DNA from: Nematostella vectensis
Lineage: Eukaryota; Cnidaria; Anthozoa; Actiniaria; Edwardsiidae
Assembly (NCBI RefSeq): GCF_932526225.1
Contig: NC_064046.1
Span: 11,123,719-11,187,718, forward strand
DNA: 64,000 nucleotides
Direction: 5' to 3'
Position numbers and translations under genes: made by a program. The number at the start of each line of letters is the position of its first letter. Position 1 is the first letter of the stretch. Positions 24,201 through 37,943 of the stretch are shown here, in pieces. Under the pieces are notes generated by a model that ran no database searches, was not told the DNA's origin, and worked only from the letters and a program-made list of their open reading frames with translations.

Positions 24201-27200
24201 ATATTTCGTTATTTGAAAACATTGCATTACCTTTTAACCTTGGTTAACTTGTGACTCTTGCGTGATTTGTGAACCTTGCGTGACTTGTGAACCTTGCATG
24301 ACTTTTTAACGTTGTGTGATTTGTTGATATTAGGTGAATTGTTAACCTTGTGTGATTTATGAACATTCGTGACATTTTTAACCTTGGGTGATTTGTTAAC
24401 CTTGTGTGACTTGTTAGTCTTATTCGTGGTTTCTCAGCCTTGCGTTAATTGTTAACCTACACACCTCTTCCAGGTGCTATTCACGCCTAAGATGGCAGGT
24501 CTCCACTTAGCCAAGCTACACGTTACGTCAACCCCACTGCTCCCAGAAGGACAGAAGACTTCGGAAGCAATGACCGAGTCATTGCCGATACTTGTATCAC
24601 TAGAGGCTGTGGCGGAGCAGCCGGAAGTGCAGGTCAGTTCACAGGTGTTCGTGACAGTTTAAATCATCTCAAATACCAAAGACATACATACTTGAAGGAT
24701 TAAAATTGTAGGGTTGGCGGATTGACCTCCGTGTCTCCTGCATCTAAAAGACCTTGCGTTTTCAGACACCATGTCGAGATAAGCGGGTAATATAAAAAGC
24801 AAGAGACGATATACAACAATTTTAGCTCTATGTCGGAATGACATGAATCAGCAATCCAACTTAATGTTTTCCTCCATTTTTAAGAACGTCCTGAATACAC
24901 AGCAAGCTATATGAACTGTAACAGTTTGGTCATGGTCTTTTGGCTATGAGAAAAGAAAAGCAAAGAGTAAAACAGTTAGCTTGACCTGGGAGTTTTGTAC
25001 GTTGGGGGCTTCGAGGACGCATTTAATAACTTATCGACTTATCGGGATTACAGATATCAGTCAGATACCCAAGTCTTAAAAAAAAACGTTAGCAGCCCTT
25101 GTTTATTTGGGCTTTATTGTCCGTGTTTGTAGATTCTTCAAGAGGATCGTCAAGTCATTGATTTTGGGGAGATGATTGCTGGGACCAAGCAATCGCGAGC
25201 ATTGAGGCTTATAAACAGAGGTCGGGCAGTAGTTCCTGTCAGGCTCACAATAACCCCTGTGAGTAGCTTAACGACGCTTTTAACGTTTCACTACAACTCC
25301 CGTAAGTAGCTTAACGCACTTTTAACTTTTCACTATAACCCCCGTAAGTAGCTTAACGACGCGTTTAACTTTTCACTATAACCCCCGTAAGTAGCTTAAT
25401 GACGCTTTTAACTTTTCACTATAGCCCCTATAAGTAGCTTAAAGACGCTTTTATATTTTCACTATAACCCCCGTAAGTAGCCTAACGACGTGTTTAACTT
25501 TTCACTATAACCCCTATAAGTAGCTTAAAGACGCTTTTAACTTTTTACTGTAACCCCCGTAAGTAGCTCAACAGGCGTGCGTTCAGAAGGAGGATCCGAG
25601 GGGTCCGGACCCTGCTCATGTGACTAGATAGGTTCGACTCCGGTTGACTTCTTCGTTGGTAGTTTAGAAGATGGTAAAAGTTGTGTGCATAAGGATAGAA
25701 AATGTTTCTTGATTATGTATCTAGTGACCTGTTACCAGAGCTAAGGATGCCGATTTGCTCGATTTGATACTTATTTGATCAGTGAATTACTGCTCTGGAT
25801 CCCACACTTTGGTTTTCTCTAGAAATACCATATAAATTATAGGTACGATCAAGATAACCATCCAGGGTTTTGAAAATGTGTTTTGGTCCTTACGATATTA
25901 TTCAATATTTCAGTATGTTTTGATCTTATTTAAAACGGGTGGAAACAAGTTAAAATTACCTTTTAGGTTTCGGTGCAGGCTATATGTTAACACAAACATT
26001 AATACTTTGTGGAAAAACTACATCCTCTGTATACAATCTATAATACATAATGATATCAAGAGCGTCGATGCTCCTAAGCCATGTATTGTTATTATTAATA
26101 TCACTAGTAGTAATAGTATTAATATATTATAGAAGATTCGTTGATAGAGTTGTAGCTCAAAATATGGTCCCTGCAGTTTAAAATGTTAATTTGTGATTAC
26201 ATTTAAATAACTGATTGTTTGTTGCTGATTAATATCTCTTGTGCATGCTTCCACAGAACGCTACGTCACTCCATTGCTTCTCGTTCGCCAATGCAGACTC
26301 TTCCCCCAAAAAAGACAAGGGACATACCTCCTCTGCAGGCATGCTGTCTATTCACAAGCTCTTGCTTGATGGCAAGGCCTGTGCTGTAAGTCAAACATTA
26401 CTTACTTAACTATAATTTTTCGTTAATCCGCTTACCTCAGGTTGAAATGTTGTCATGTAATTCTATTCACAAGCTCTTGCTTGATGGCAAGACCTGTGCT
26501 GTAAGTCAAACATTACTTACTTAACTATAATTTTTCGTTAATCCGCTTACCTCAGGTTGAAATGTTGTCATGTAATTCTATTCACAAGCTCTTGCTTGAT
26601 GGCAAGACCTGTGCTGTAAGTCAAACATTACTTACTTAACTATAATTTTTCGTTAATCCGCTTACCTCAGGTTGAAATGTTGTCATGTAATTCTATTCAC
26701 AAGCTCTTGCTTGATGGCAAGGCCTGTGCTGTAAGTCAAACATTACTTACTTAACTATAATTTTTCGTTAATCCGCTTACCTCAGGTTGAAATGTTGTCA
26801 TGTAATTCTATTCACAAGCTCTTGCTTGATGGCAAGACCTGTGCTGTAAGTCAAACATTACTTACTTAACTATAATTTTTCGTTAATCCGCTTACCCCAG
26901 GTTGAAATGTTGTCATGTAATTCTATTCACAAGCTCTTGCTTGATGGCAAGACCTGTGCTGTAAGTCAAACATTACTTACTTGACTATAATTTTTCGTTA
27001 ATCCGCTTACCTGAGGTTAATTGAAATGTTGTCATGTAAGCCAGCAATGAGGTCAATAGGACCTAACCATGAAAACTGTTATGGTTGGACAGGAGCAAAA
27101 ATGGCAAATTTAAATTGTAAGGTTTTGTTAGCTTACATTTTGTTGATATTTTGCCTAGAGGTTCCTCGCATAATATAAAACAAAATAAGCTTTAGTATTT

Positions 27201-30200
27201 TTAGTAGATTATCTGTTCCTGAGATATGATTGAGCAAAGTTGTCAGATCATGAAAAAAGTAGCAATCTCGCCCAAATTGGGCAATATCAGACAAATCAAG
27301 AGTCTTACAATTTGCAATATCTCAAGAACGGATTATCTACCAAAAAAATACTAAAGCTTATTTTGTTTTATATTACGCAAGGAACATCTATGCATAAAAT
27401 CAAGTGAGTATAAGCAACATATAATAACATATAAACACGACCTTACAATTTAAACTTTGCAATTTTTGGCCCCTGTCTTATGGTTGTTGTTCTTCTCAAT
27501 TCTTTATTCCTGTTTGAACAAGTTTGAACAAAAATGTTCAAATCGAGCCCTGTTGGTGAAAGAGGTATAGTGACACCCCTGTACAATCTTGTTGAACTGA
27601 GATGAGCAATCAGCAAGGTCAAAGCTTATTGCTGAACACCACTTATATTCTAATCATCATCTGTTTCTCCAAGGATGGGTCCATTGAGCCAAGCATAACG
27701 TGGATCCTTTTCCAAGCCCCCGAAAGGGGTGAACTCGGTAAGTGTAAAACTCAACTACTTTAATAATCTTATTTGAATTAATTTTCTCGCGTATACTTAA
27801 ATTCTGGATTTTCGCAATAGTTCGCGAACTTGGAGAATTGCAAAAATCGAAAGACTGCAAACTTTGTTCGCGCGAAAATTAATGGGTTATTTTAAAATCT
27901 TACATTGAGATCTCCTAGTGAGGACGTGTAACGATATACTCGGGAATGGCTCGAGAGGACAGGAACACTGCTTATGGTTACTGTAAGGCTGACTTTTAAG
28001 GCAATTCAGCTGCCGCTAAGGGGCAGTGTATTGGTTTTGTAAAAAAAAAATAAAAAAAACGAAACACACATTTTTGTAAAACAAAAAAATTAAGTCACTT
28101 GAACTTAAATTTAGCGAAACTTAATTTCCTTGCAAACACATTTTTTCTCCGCGATCCCGAAATTGAGAAATCGCAAAATATAGCCGAGAACATTTTCTCC
28201 AAATTGAAGTCCCGCGAAAATTAAAAAAAGAAAAGGTAATTAGGATTGTAGGGTAATGGAATCTCCCCATGCGTTTTTTTTTTATTAGATTGCCTTATTA
28301 TTATTAATATTGTCCCATTTGATCGTCCAGGTACCGCTCTTGGGCTGCCAGATGAGTTTATTGCCAGAGTAGATATTGAGATCGCTGGGGAAAACAGTAA
28401 GTACAACAGACAAAACATACTCAATGTGGTGTCATCATTGCATGACATAAAACTATATGAGCCATTTTATGGCATGGTATATGTTGGCATGACCTTCTTC
28501 CGTCTCTTTGTTTAGTAACCATGGTGTAGCCTGAATTCCATCTCTGAAAGCCGCATTGTCACCAGTTTACTTCCGGAGGTCCGACGGAAACTTCAACCGT
28601 TAAAAGACAAAAGAATCTATTAAAATCTGAGATATTTAACAGGCCATCCGATCTAAATTATCAATCACATCCTCAAAGAAACCTCCAATACACACACTGC
28701 TTTCAATATTTTGAAACATTTTTCGCGTTTTCCGTTAAAAATCATCGGATATTATTACGTAACCGACCGGAAGTAAACTGGTGACAATGCGGCTTTAACA
28801 GATATGCTAAGAATCCTCTGAATCAGTTTGAAGCTTGTGGTTTAAAACGCAGTCTTTCAAATCCGTGCAAACCTGCATGGCTTTACCCTTGGTTCCTTTG
28901 CACTTGATTGCTCATCTCCACTCCTCGCCATAAGGTTCCACCCCATCTCAATCCCCTCATTCAGAGCGCTAAGCGCTTGATAAAAGCGAGATGTGAGTTA
29001 AAGGGTGCGTAAGAATTTCCAACCATCACCTCCATATGGTCAAGGCTTGAGCAAATAGGATGCTGTTTATTTATATGAAATTGGAATTATAGCCTAGGGT
29101 CAAAGGAAAATGTCCAATTTAATATGTAGTGTTTTATATTTATTGTAGTTGTATTTCCCTGACACTATCTACACGTTTATTCCAGGTCCTATAATCGGCA
29201 GTGTGCTTTTAAAGGCCACTGTTGGAGTAGCAAGGTTAACTATCCCAAGATCTGCGCAGGTACAAGACTCTAGCGACTTCCCTGGAAGTTATTTTACAAA
29301 TACTGAACCATTCCTTTAGAGCTGAACTATAAGTTCCACAAGAAGCCCTTGTGTTATGCAAACCTCACTAAAACTAGCTATACCATTGTCTGCTTACTGG
29401 CTCATCCCTTGCTTTAAAGGAACTGAGATACATATAATCACACCCCCAGAATCCGTTCTTACAAGTAAAACTGGCTTTCTTCCAAGACCAGTGTCCTGTG
29501 ATGGGGCCCCTCTTTTCATTTCCTTAGGAGTGACGTTCTAATAAAACTCGCGCTTATCTTCTGATGCGTTTCTTCAGGAATTGCAATTCACCGGGACAGC
29601 AGGACAATCCGTGAAGCGCACTTATGCCCTGAAAAACATGGGAAATATAAACAGCCAAGTGCACCTGAAAGTAGCAGAAGAGAAATATTATACGGTCAAT
29701 CCAACGCGAACAATGCTTCGGCCCATGCAGGTACAGTATGCAATGTTGTTCATAGTAATATTTGCTTAGTATTGTTTAAAGCCGCATTGTCACCAGTTTA
29801 CTTCCGGTCGATTACGTAACAATCTCCGATGATTTTTAACGGAAAACGCGAAAAATATTTCAAAATATTGAAAGCAGTGTGTTTATTGGAAGTTTCTTTG
29901 AGGATGTGATTGATAATTTAGAGCGGATGGCCTGTTTAATATCTCGGATTTTCATAGATTCTTTTGTCTTTTAACGGTTGAGGTTTCCGTCGGACCTCCG
30001 GAAGTAAACTGGTGACAATGCGGCTTTAAACTGGTATGTTTTCAGTTTTGTCCAGAGCATTGTTGGCTCATCATCATACCTTGCCCATTGTTGGCCCAGT
30101 TTTGTCGGGACCATTGGTAGCTCAAAACTTAAGGGCATTGTAAGTCCAGTGGTGTCAACAGTATAATTGTCTGAATGTTGTCAAAACCGTTGTGGGGGTC

Positions 30201-33200
30201 CAGTGTTGTTGAGATCATTAAATGATAGATAGAGTATTCCTGGTCCAGTGTTAACAGCATTGTTAACCTGAAGGTGTTGAGAGCATTATTGGTCCAACAT
30301 TGTTGGGTGTTGTTTTTCCCTTCTCAGCTGTATTGTTTTGTGGTATCCCTGTCTCTGATGTAGCTGATCAATTTGTTGCATGTTATTTGTCCCGCAGGAA
30401 GTTCAGATTACTGTGGTATTCAGGGCTCCCAAGTCACAAGGTGTTGTTGACAGGTTTGTGGAACCCAAATTTCATTACACTCCCCCTTTAAACAAATAAC
30501 CTGTTTGCCTAATGGGCCCATAGCCTCGGGGATTGACACTGACAGAAGAGGATCAGGAACGTTAGGAAGAGTGCAGTGTACACAACACTTGGTTGTCAAA
30601 ATTTGGTTCAAATCTATAGTGTTTCTAAAGGTTTCAAAAGCTTGATGAGATGGGAGAGAAAAATAAAATTTTTCCTTCAGCTTTGCATCTTCGACTGGCA
30701 AAAATAACACTCAACTTAAATGAACAAACAGCAACCATAGGTGCACTGGGAAGGAGAGGGAGAGAAGAGAGGGTACAAATGAGCCTATTTTTGCCAATTT
30801 TTCTTATTCTCTCAACCTTTTATCGCACACCAACCAAGATATCTTGGTTCCCCTTGAAAGGAAAACTTGTGTTTTGGGATTCTAGTAAAGTATAACATGA
30901 AAAAAGAATGCTTTACTTGGAAAAAAATCTGATAAAGGTACTGTTGTGTTTACATTGGAGACGAAACCATTTCTGTGTTTAAAGTTGCTGGATATTGAAA
31001 TGAATGAACGCAGCGATAGTTCAGATTTATAGATTAATATGTGAATGCTATCAGCTTAATCGAATTGGATGGGTAAGCTGCAAGAAGCGGAATTGGTTGG
31101 AGTGATTTTTGGATGTAGGATGATGTACAAGTGTTTTTTTTTTTTTTTTTGCGTAGCACCTTGTCGATGACTGTGTTGCCCCACGGCCCAGACTATGAGA
31201 TACCGCTTAGGGGAATGGTGGCCCAGCCTCCTGCGCCCATCGACGAGCACATGTAAGTACGAGCACATGTAAGTACGAGCACATGTAAGTACGAGCACAT
31301 GTAAGTACGAGCACATGTAAGTACAAAGAGTACCATACCTGCTATAACTAACCCTGTTATGTGATCCCAAGGCTAGGGTAGAGTAAGTTCCTTTCCAGAT
31401 TGGTTCAGTACTGCCACACTTTAATCTTTTAGTATCAGATCCTAGGCTATCGTAGGTCCCTTTTACAATGGACATAACCATCATACCACATCTTGTGACA
31501 TCCTAGGCAAGGTTCTAAGGCAAGGATAGGGGCTTCTTTAATGTGATCAATGCAAAGAGTACCATGCATCATACTCTTATGGCATATGATCTTCAGCTAG
31601 GTTCCTAGGTATTGTTAGGGACCTTCTCTGCAATGTTCATCTTTTTCGTTTACCCTAAGCTGTTAATTGTCGAAATGCAAACCAAAAACTACCAAACTTA
31701 TATGTCAAAGTTCGTTCAATATTAAATTGGGTCCCTGTGTACCGAAACCATTAACCATTATTACCGTGAACTGTTATTAATGTTGAGCTGTGATAAGTTG
31801 TTATTGTATTTTTTTACCTAGTATTGGGCAGTTATGACGTAAAGATCGTGTCGAATGGAGAACCAATTAAAATTGACTCGTGCAATTCTGCGTTTAGAAA
31901 TAAGTTGAATGCAAACGCAGTACAGTATGCTAACTATTGAGCATTGTTAGTGCTTCCACTGCTTACTGCTAGTGTTATATTTAGTGATATCCAATCTTGT
32001 AGGAACTTACTGTTGTGTAACAAGTCTGTTGTGTGTTGGCCTGGGATAGCTGTTGGAAAAGCTGCGTGAGTACATAATTTCACAATGTTTGCTGTCTCAT
32101 TCCAACAGTGCAGTGCCTCGTACAATACCAGGCGACGAATAAATTGTGTTTTTATTGAATGTCACATTCATTAAGGGGACTCCACGGGGACTCACCCGCT
32201 TCGTGTTACACTTGTCTGTACGTTAACAATGGTATTCGATGGCCTTTTTACATTAAAAGAAGAGTCACTTGTACTTTAGGAAAACTGTTACTTTATACTT
32301 CGTATTCTATATGAGTAAAGGGAGAGGTTCGTTACAGAAAGAGGGCGATTATTGGAAAGGTTATTGGAAAGGGGGGGGGGGGGGGTTAATACGAGAGAAA
32401 TATGTGTCAGATCTTTGCTTAACATGTTTATGTATATCTTTGATGTGCCAACAGCCAACAGAAGGTTATTCTTAAGAACAATGCAGAAACGAAGACAATG
32501 AAACTCCAGCTTTCTATCCAAGGTCACCACTCAGACTTTCAGGTAAGCGACATTCATCATCATTGATATTTTCATTATTTTTATGAAAATGTCTGAACTA
32601 CCTGCGGGCTATTGTTTATGCGCTAGAGTGATTACTCGATTGTCCATGAGACACTGGATTTTTATTGTTATAAGCATTTGTTGGTGAACCTGATTTGTGC
32701 TTTGTTCTTCTTCGATAGCTGCAGAATATGTTTGGTAAGGTTGATCCGAAAAGTCTGGCATCTATTGTCAACCTGGGTCCTCGGGTGAGTGCTGGCTCAA
32801 AAACGCCTTTCTCTCTACTGCATCTATACTCTCTCTTTGCATAGAATAGTGAGAATTCGGGGTTGAATCAGTTCATTGATTCTTTTCATTAGTTCAGCTT
32901 TTTCCCTATGTCCAACCGTATTTTCAAACTACTGACTGAAGTTGTATGTTCAGGAGGAACTTCCTGTGCATATTTTGTTTGCACCCTCCACTCTTGGGCT
33001 TGTCTCCAGCACTCTCATCATAAAGTCGGCTGTGGGGCGCCCAGAGTACGTCAAGTCAAAGGTATGTATAGCTTGTCATACAAAGGAAACATTGTATAAA
33101 TAAACAAGTTTGAGATGGTATGTTGGATGCTTCTTCGAACAAAAGGCTCGAATCGTTGAAGCGTCAGCGCAACAACGACTCTATTTCAGAGGCGTTCAAC

Positions 33201-36200
33201 ATCCTTTTCAACCTCGTGTTGATTTATACCTTGTCTTAGCCACGCCTATGCAGACCATCTAGTTTTTCTACAGCTTGTCTTTAGTCTTTCTAGTTACACC
33301 GAAGGAAACATTGATGTTATATGATGATAAATTGATATGATGGCTAAATTAATCTTTTTAGATCACTACGATTTAACGTTTTCCGGTATAACAGAACCAC
33401 TCATTTCTTTTTCCCATTCATTTTAATAAACAACGTTCTATATGAAAGAAAACTTCAAAATAACAATCCACATTTAAGTCTTATTGCTTCAGTAATGATA
33501 TTTGACAAAATTACATTAGCTGATCGCTTGAATTTGCCGATGAAAAATGGATGGCATGGGTGATTGGATGTGGGCGTGAGCATTCAATGGCGCGAAAAGC
33601 CTTCTTTAAGTGTTGTTTGTATGGTTGCCGATAGGTCCCCTTGCATGGGTGCGGCGGTACTAGTAACCTGACCCTAGTGGACACACGAAAGCTCAGCGAG
33701 GGCTACATTACCAACATTGGCGAGGTAAGTCGGGTTTATCAAGTAACCTCACCCTAGTGGACACACGAAAATTCAGCGAGGGCTACATTACCAACATTGG
33801 CCAGGTAAGTCGGGTTTATCAAGTAACCTGACCCTAGTGGACACACGAAAATTCAGCGAGGGCTACATTACCAACATTGGCGAGGTAAGTCGGGTTTATC
33901 AAGTAACCTCACCCTCGTGGACACACGAAAGCTCAGCGAGGGCTACATTACCAACATTGGCGAGGTAAGTCGGGTTTATCAAGTAACCTCACCCTCGTGG
34001 ACACACGAAAACTCAGCGAGGGCTACATTACCAACATTGGCGATGTAAGTCGGGTTTATCAAGAGTGCTAGCAGTAGCATATTTGAAGTAGGATTGTCTT
34101 ATTTGAACAGAAAATCACAAGTTCTCTTTTTTCTTTTGTTTAGGTGTCGCTTGGTAAGAAGAACGTATTCAAAGTTACCGTTAAGAATACGGGTGCGAGA
34201 GCAGCTTTCGTGAAGGCCGTATGTTACACGGGTATGCCACTTAACTGTCGCATATGTAAACCGTCCAAGCTTATGCCTGGTGCACTCTAGTGACATAACG
34301 ACATAATATTATAGGCGCGTGCACCCTTATCTTCATATGTTCAAGTGTGAATGGTTCTACATTCTGACATAAGCCCAACATAAGAGAAAAAAACATGTTT
34401 CTTTTAGTGCGCGCGCATATGTTGTTGTGTCACTAGTGTGCCCTAGGCATTAGAATTCATATGTCTGTAGCTCACACCAAAAAAACCCAACCGATGTATT
34501 CAAGTTGTCATGGTCGGATATGCCGCCTTATTAATAACATTTTAGAGTCTGCTAATAAGAATTGCGTTTTGTGTATAACAGACATCTCTTCAAAGTCCGT
34601 CTACCCGCCTAGTCACTTTGGCATCACCCCCAATAATTTCATCTTGCATGAGCACTGCTCAAAGGTATGACACCGGCTTGTTTAATTAATACCAATAAGC
34701 ATTACTTTGAGTACAGCAGGAGAATGGTTGATGAACGATAACTTGGAAGGGCGCCCCCGTGTTATGGGCAGATTCGTCTACTTGGATATAGGCAAAATTG
34801 TACAACTAAAGTAAACGTTCAACTTCTGATTACTTTTCGTTGTCCAAACACTTTTGTTGTCTTTGATAGCAACTAGAAGTGTCATTCCTACCTCTGGAAA
34901 ATGATGCTCTAAAATGCCAGCGGGAGGTCAGCACTGTCGCTAATGTCGTCTTCTACTTTGGTGATGAAGTTATCAGAAGTCAGTACAAAAGGCAAGTTGT
35001 CTGGATAACCTATGTTTGAATGATGTAGTCTAGTTTTATTTGTTTTTGTCATGATTTCTGCATCTTTGCTTAGCTGCGTTCATGCAGGTTGGATGAGATA
35101 ATTTGAATCAACACTCCTCGGACAAAAAGACAATGGCAGCAAGCGCATTAGATCAAATGGATAATGAATTTTGCGCTATATAAATAATAAAATTATTATT
35201 ATTAGTTGGTGAATGAAATGAGTCCCTGAATGTCATCGAAAATCGTTCCGAAATGTGATTCACTTTAGTCCAGATTGCAATATGTTGTGAGTGGAAAGTT
35301 ACATTATACACCAAGTATTACTCCAACTGTTAACATTTTCTTTGTTGCTCATTCAGCTGGGTCCTAGCAGCGATCTCTCGCGACAGGTTTAATTGAGTGG
35401 CGTGGTAACACATTTTATAATGTAGTGTTCGCTCTCCCCGTCTTCCATTCGTTTTTGTATTCAATATCTCATTGGCTTCTTATTTGAACTCTTGCTTATT
35501 ACTTTATGATTTCACTCATTCTTTCCTTGTTCTTATCCACAGGTACGTTCAGCAAAATGATCTGTCTTGCCCCTCCCTCACCGGAGACAGTGGAATCAAC
35601 TTCTTGTCGGTCTTCTTGGATGAGGACAGGATCCTTGAAGGTAGGCGCCTTTAACATAAACATAGATGCCAGTGATGCAAACCTGATGGAAGAATATTCA
35701 AATTTAAACGCTGAGATTTCAGGAAGTCAATCAACCAATTTAAACTATGAAATACTAATGTTACCATTGTCCTGTCATAAACCATTTAATTATACACAGC
35801 AAGATATTTGATCGATCATATGTATTTCTAGTACAGACCTGGGACTCCCTTTGCGCTCGACATTCTGGCTCGCGTGAAATTCAAAAAAGCGCGCGCTCGT
35901 CTGAAACGACGCTATTGCCTAAAGCGCGCGCGTGAAAATAACGAAAACGGAAAAGCTCTTTGATTGGTATATTTTCCAGACTCTAATTATCATCTGTCCT
36001 GTTCTCAAAAAAGATTGACAATCAAGTATTTACCCACGACCAAAATCAGCGTATTATTTCTGAAATAAACCCTCGCTCGTCCTTTCGCAGCCATCTTGAA
36101 CTAAGCAACCAGGCCACACCGCATATATGCGGTGTATTTTCGCGCATGCGCATGCAATAAATACTGGACCCTCTTTCACGCGAGCCAGAATGTCGAGTGC

Positions 36201-37863
36201 AAAGAGAGTCCCAGGTCTGGACTAATGTATTTCCAATCGAGAAATGGATTCTCGGCAATCGTAAAACTGGTTCTGCTATAATTTAGCTTTCCTTTAAAAT
36301 AATTTGTCTTTTTATATTGGTTAAAAACAATAACTAAGGTATGACTTGCAAGGGCTCTTTTACCCATCGTGGGATAAAACTTATTTAGGGTATTAGGTTA
36401 CCATATTACCTGTAGTGAGTTGCTATGTTATCTAATTGGTGCTCTTCTGACCCATATCACGTCTTCTTTCTAGATGTGAACTATCCCTCCACACCTGATT
36501 GGTCGAAGTTCTTCCAGAGCTGTGTGTCTCGGCTTCGTCTCGAGCTTGTAGGCTCGCCAAGGGCTGAGAGTCTGGTAGACCGAGGACAGGCTGAGGCAAA
36601 TCAGTCTCTGGACCTGGTTCCTATCCTCGGGCCGACAGATAATGCGCCTGCAGGTCCCTTACTTAATGATGCCAGAAATGGTAAGCTTACCCAGATAAGC
36701 AATGCATGCACGTGACAGAAAAAGGTCTCTCGTTATTTAGTAAATAAACCCCTTCTGGCGACTGGGATATCCGCGGATAATGTCCAATGATGAGAAATGG
36801 TACGGAAAAAAAAAACAGTTGGCCGAGAAGGAAAGCTTCGAGGGCAACTGTAAAATTTTGTTGACCATTTCTCCTCCGAGGACATTATCCGCCGATATCA
36901 CAGTGAGCCAAAGGAGGGGCTTATTTATTTTAACAGCAAATGCATATGAAATCTATTACTGCGCCGATGATGTAATAATATGATTGTGTTGTTAATGTTG
37001 GTTTGTTTGTTCGTTTGTTTATTTATTTGTATTGTTATTTTCATTTTCTTCAGTCGAGGCTGGCTCTCCCGAAGAGCTCTCATGGGCAGTGACGCCCGAG
37101 CAAATGGTGCTGAAACCGTGTAAGACTTGTAAGTAAAACAGTACATCAGTCAGCGTGACATAAGCTATGACAAGCCTGAGCCAAACGTCTAAACTGTACT
37201 TAATTAGATTATCATTTAAGATAATTTTCCCAGAGTCTTTTTGCGTGACATAATATTTTTGACCATATAACGGGTAAAATAGCATTTCAGTATTGACACT
37301 TATTATTATTGTTGTGACTATTAAAGTCGGTAGATTAGTATCCTTAGTGTAAGAACCAAGTTAGACACAAGAAGCACATATAAGAAGTCCAGGCGATTAT
37401 CTTTTTCCAGTCGTCTTTAACTGTGCCCTTAAAACAACACTGAACAATAACTATGAAGGTACTTTGGTTCCAGAGCCTCGAACGTCTCTCTATTTAGTGA
37501 CCAGCGAGGTTTGGCCACTAAATAGTTAGACGTTCAAGGCTCTGGAACCAGGGTACTCTGAAGGTACCACAGGCCATGTTATGAAAAGAAATAATAACTG
37601 TTATAGAAAAAAAGGAATTATTCACATGGCCCGTGTCTTTGTATAGTGCCAGAGCAAGCCGTGGGAAGATTCCAAATCGTTAACTTTTCCGAGCGTCCAT
37701 TACGGTAGGTACATACGATAGCCTTGTTTCACTAGACAGACACGGAGTAAGATTCTATTCTATTTGCTTCTCCTTCACAAGGATTTCTACATCTGTCTTG
37801 AGTGTGTTATCTCCTTTTTAGTCTCTGAAACATTGTCTCTTTATGTTTCCTATTTCTTTCTTT

Positions 37864-37943
<80 letters not shown>

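Noticed and set aside
31056-31484. 142-codon minus-strand ORF with repeated YMCSYLHVLV
   Set aside because: It comes from the 16-bp donor repeat opposite CEP192 exon 29.
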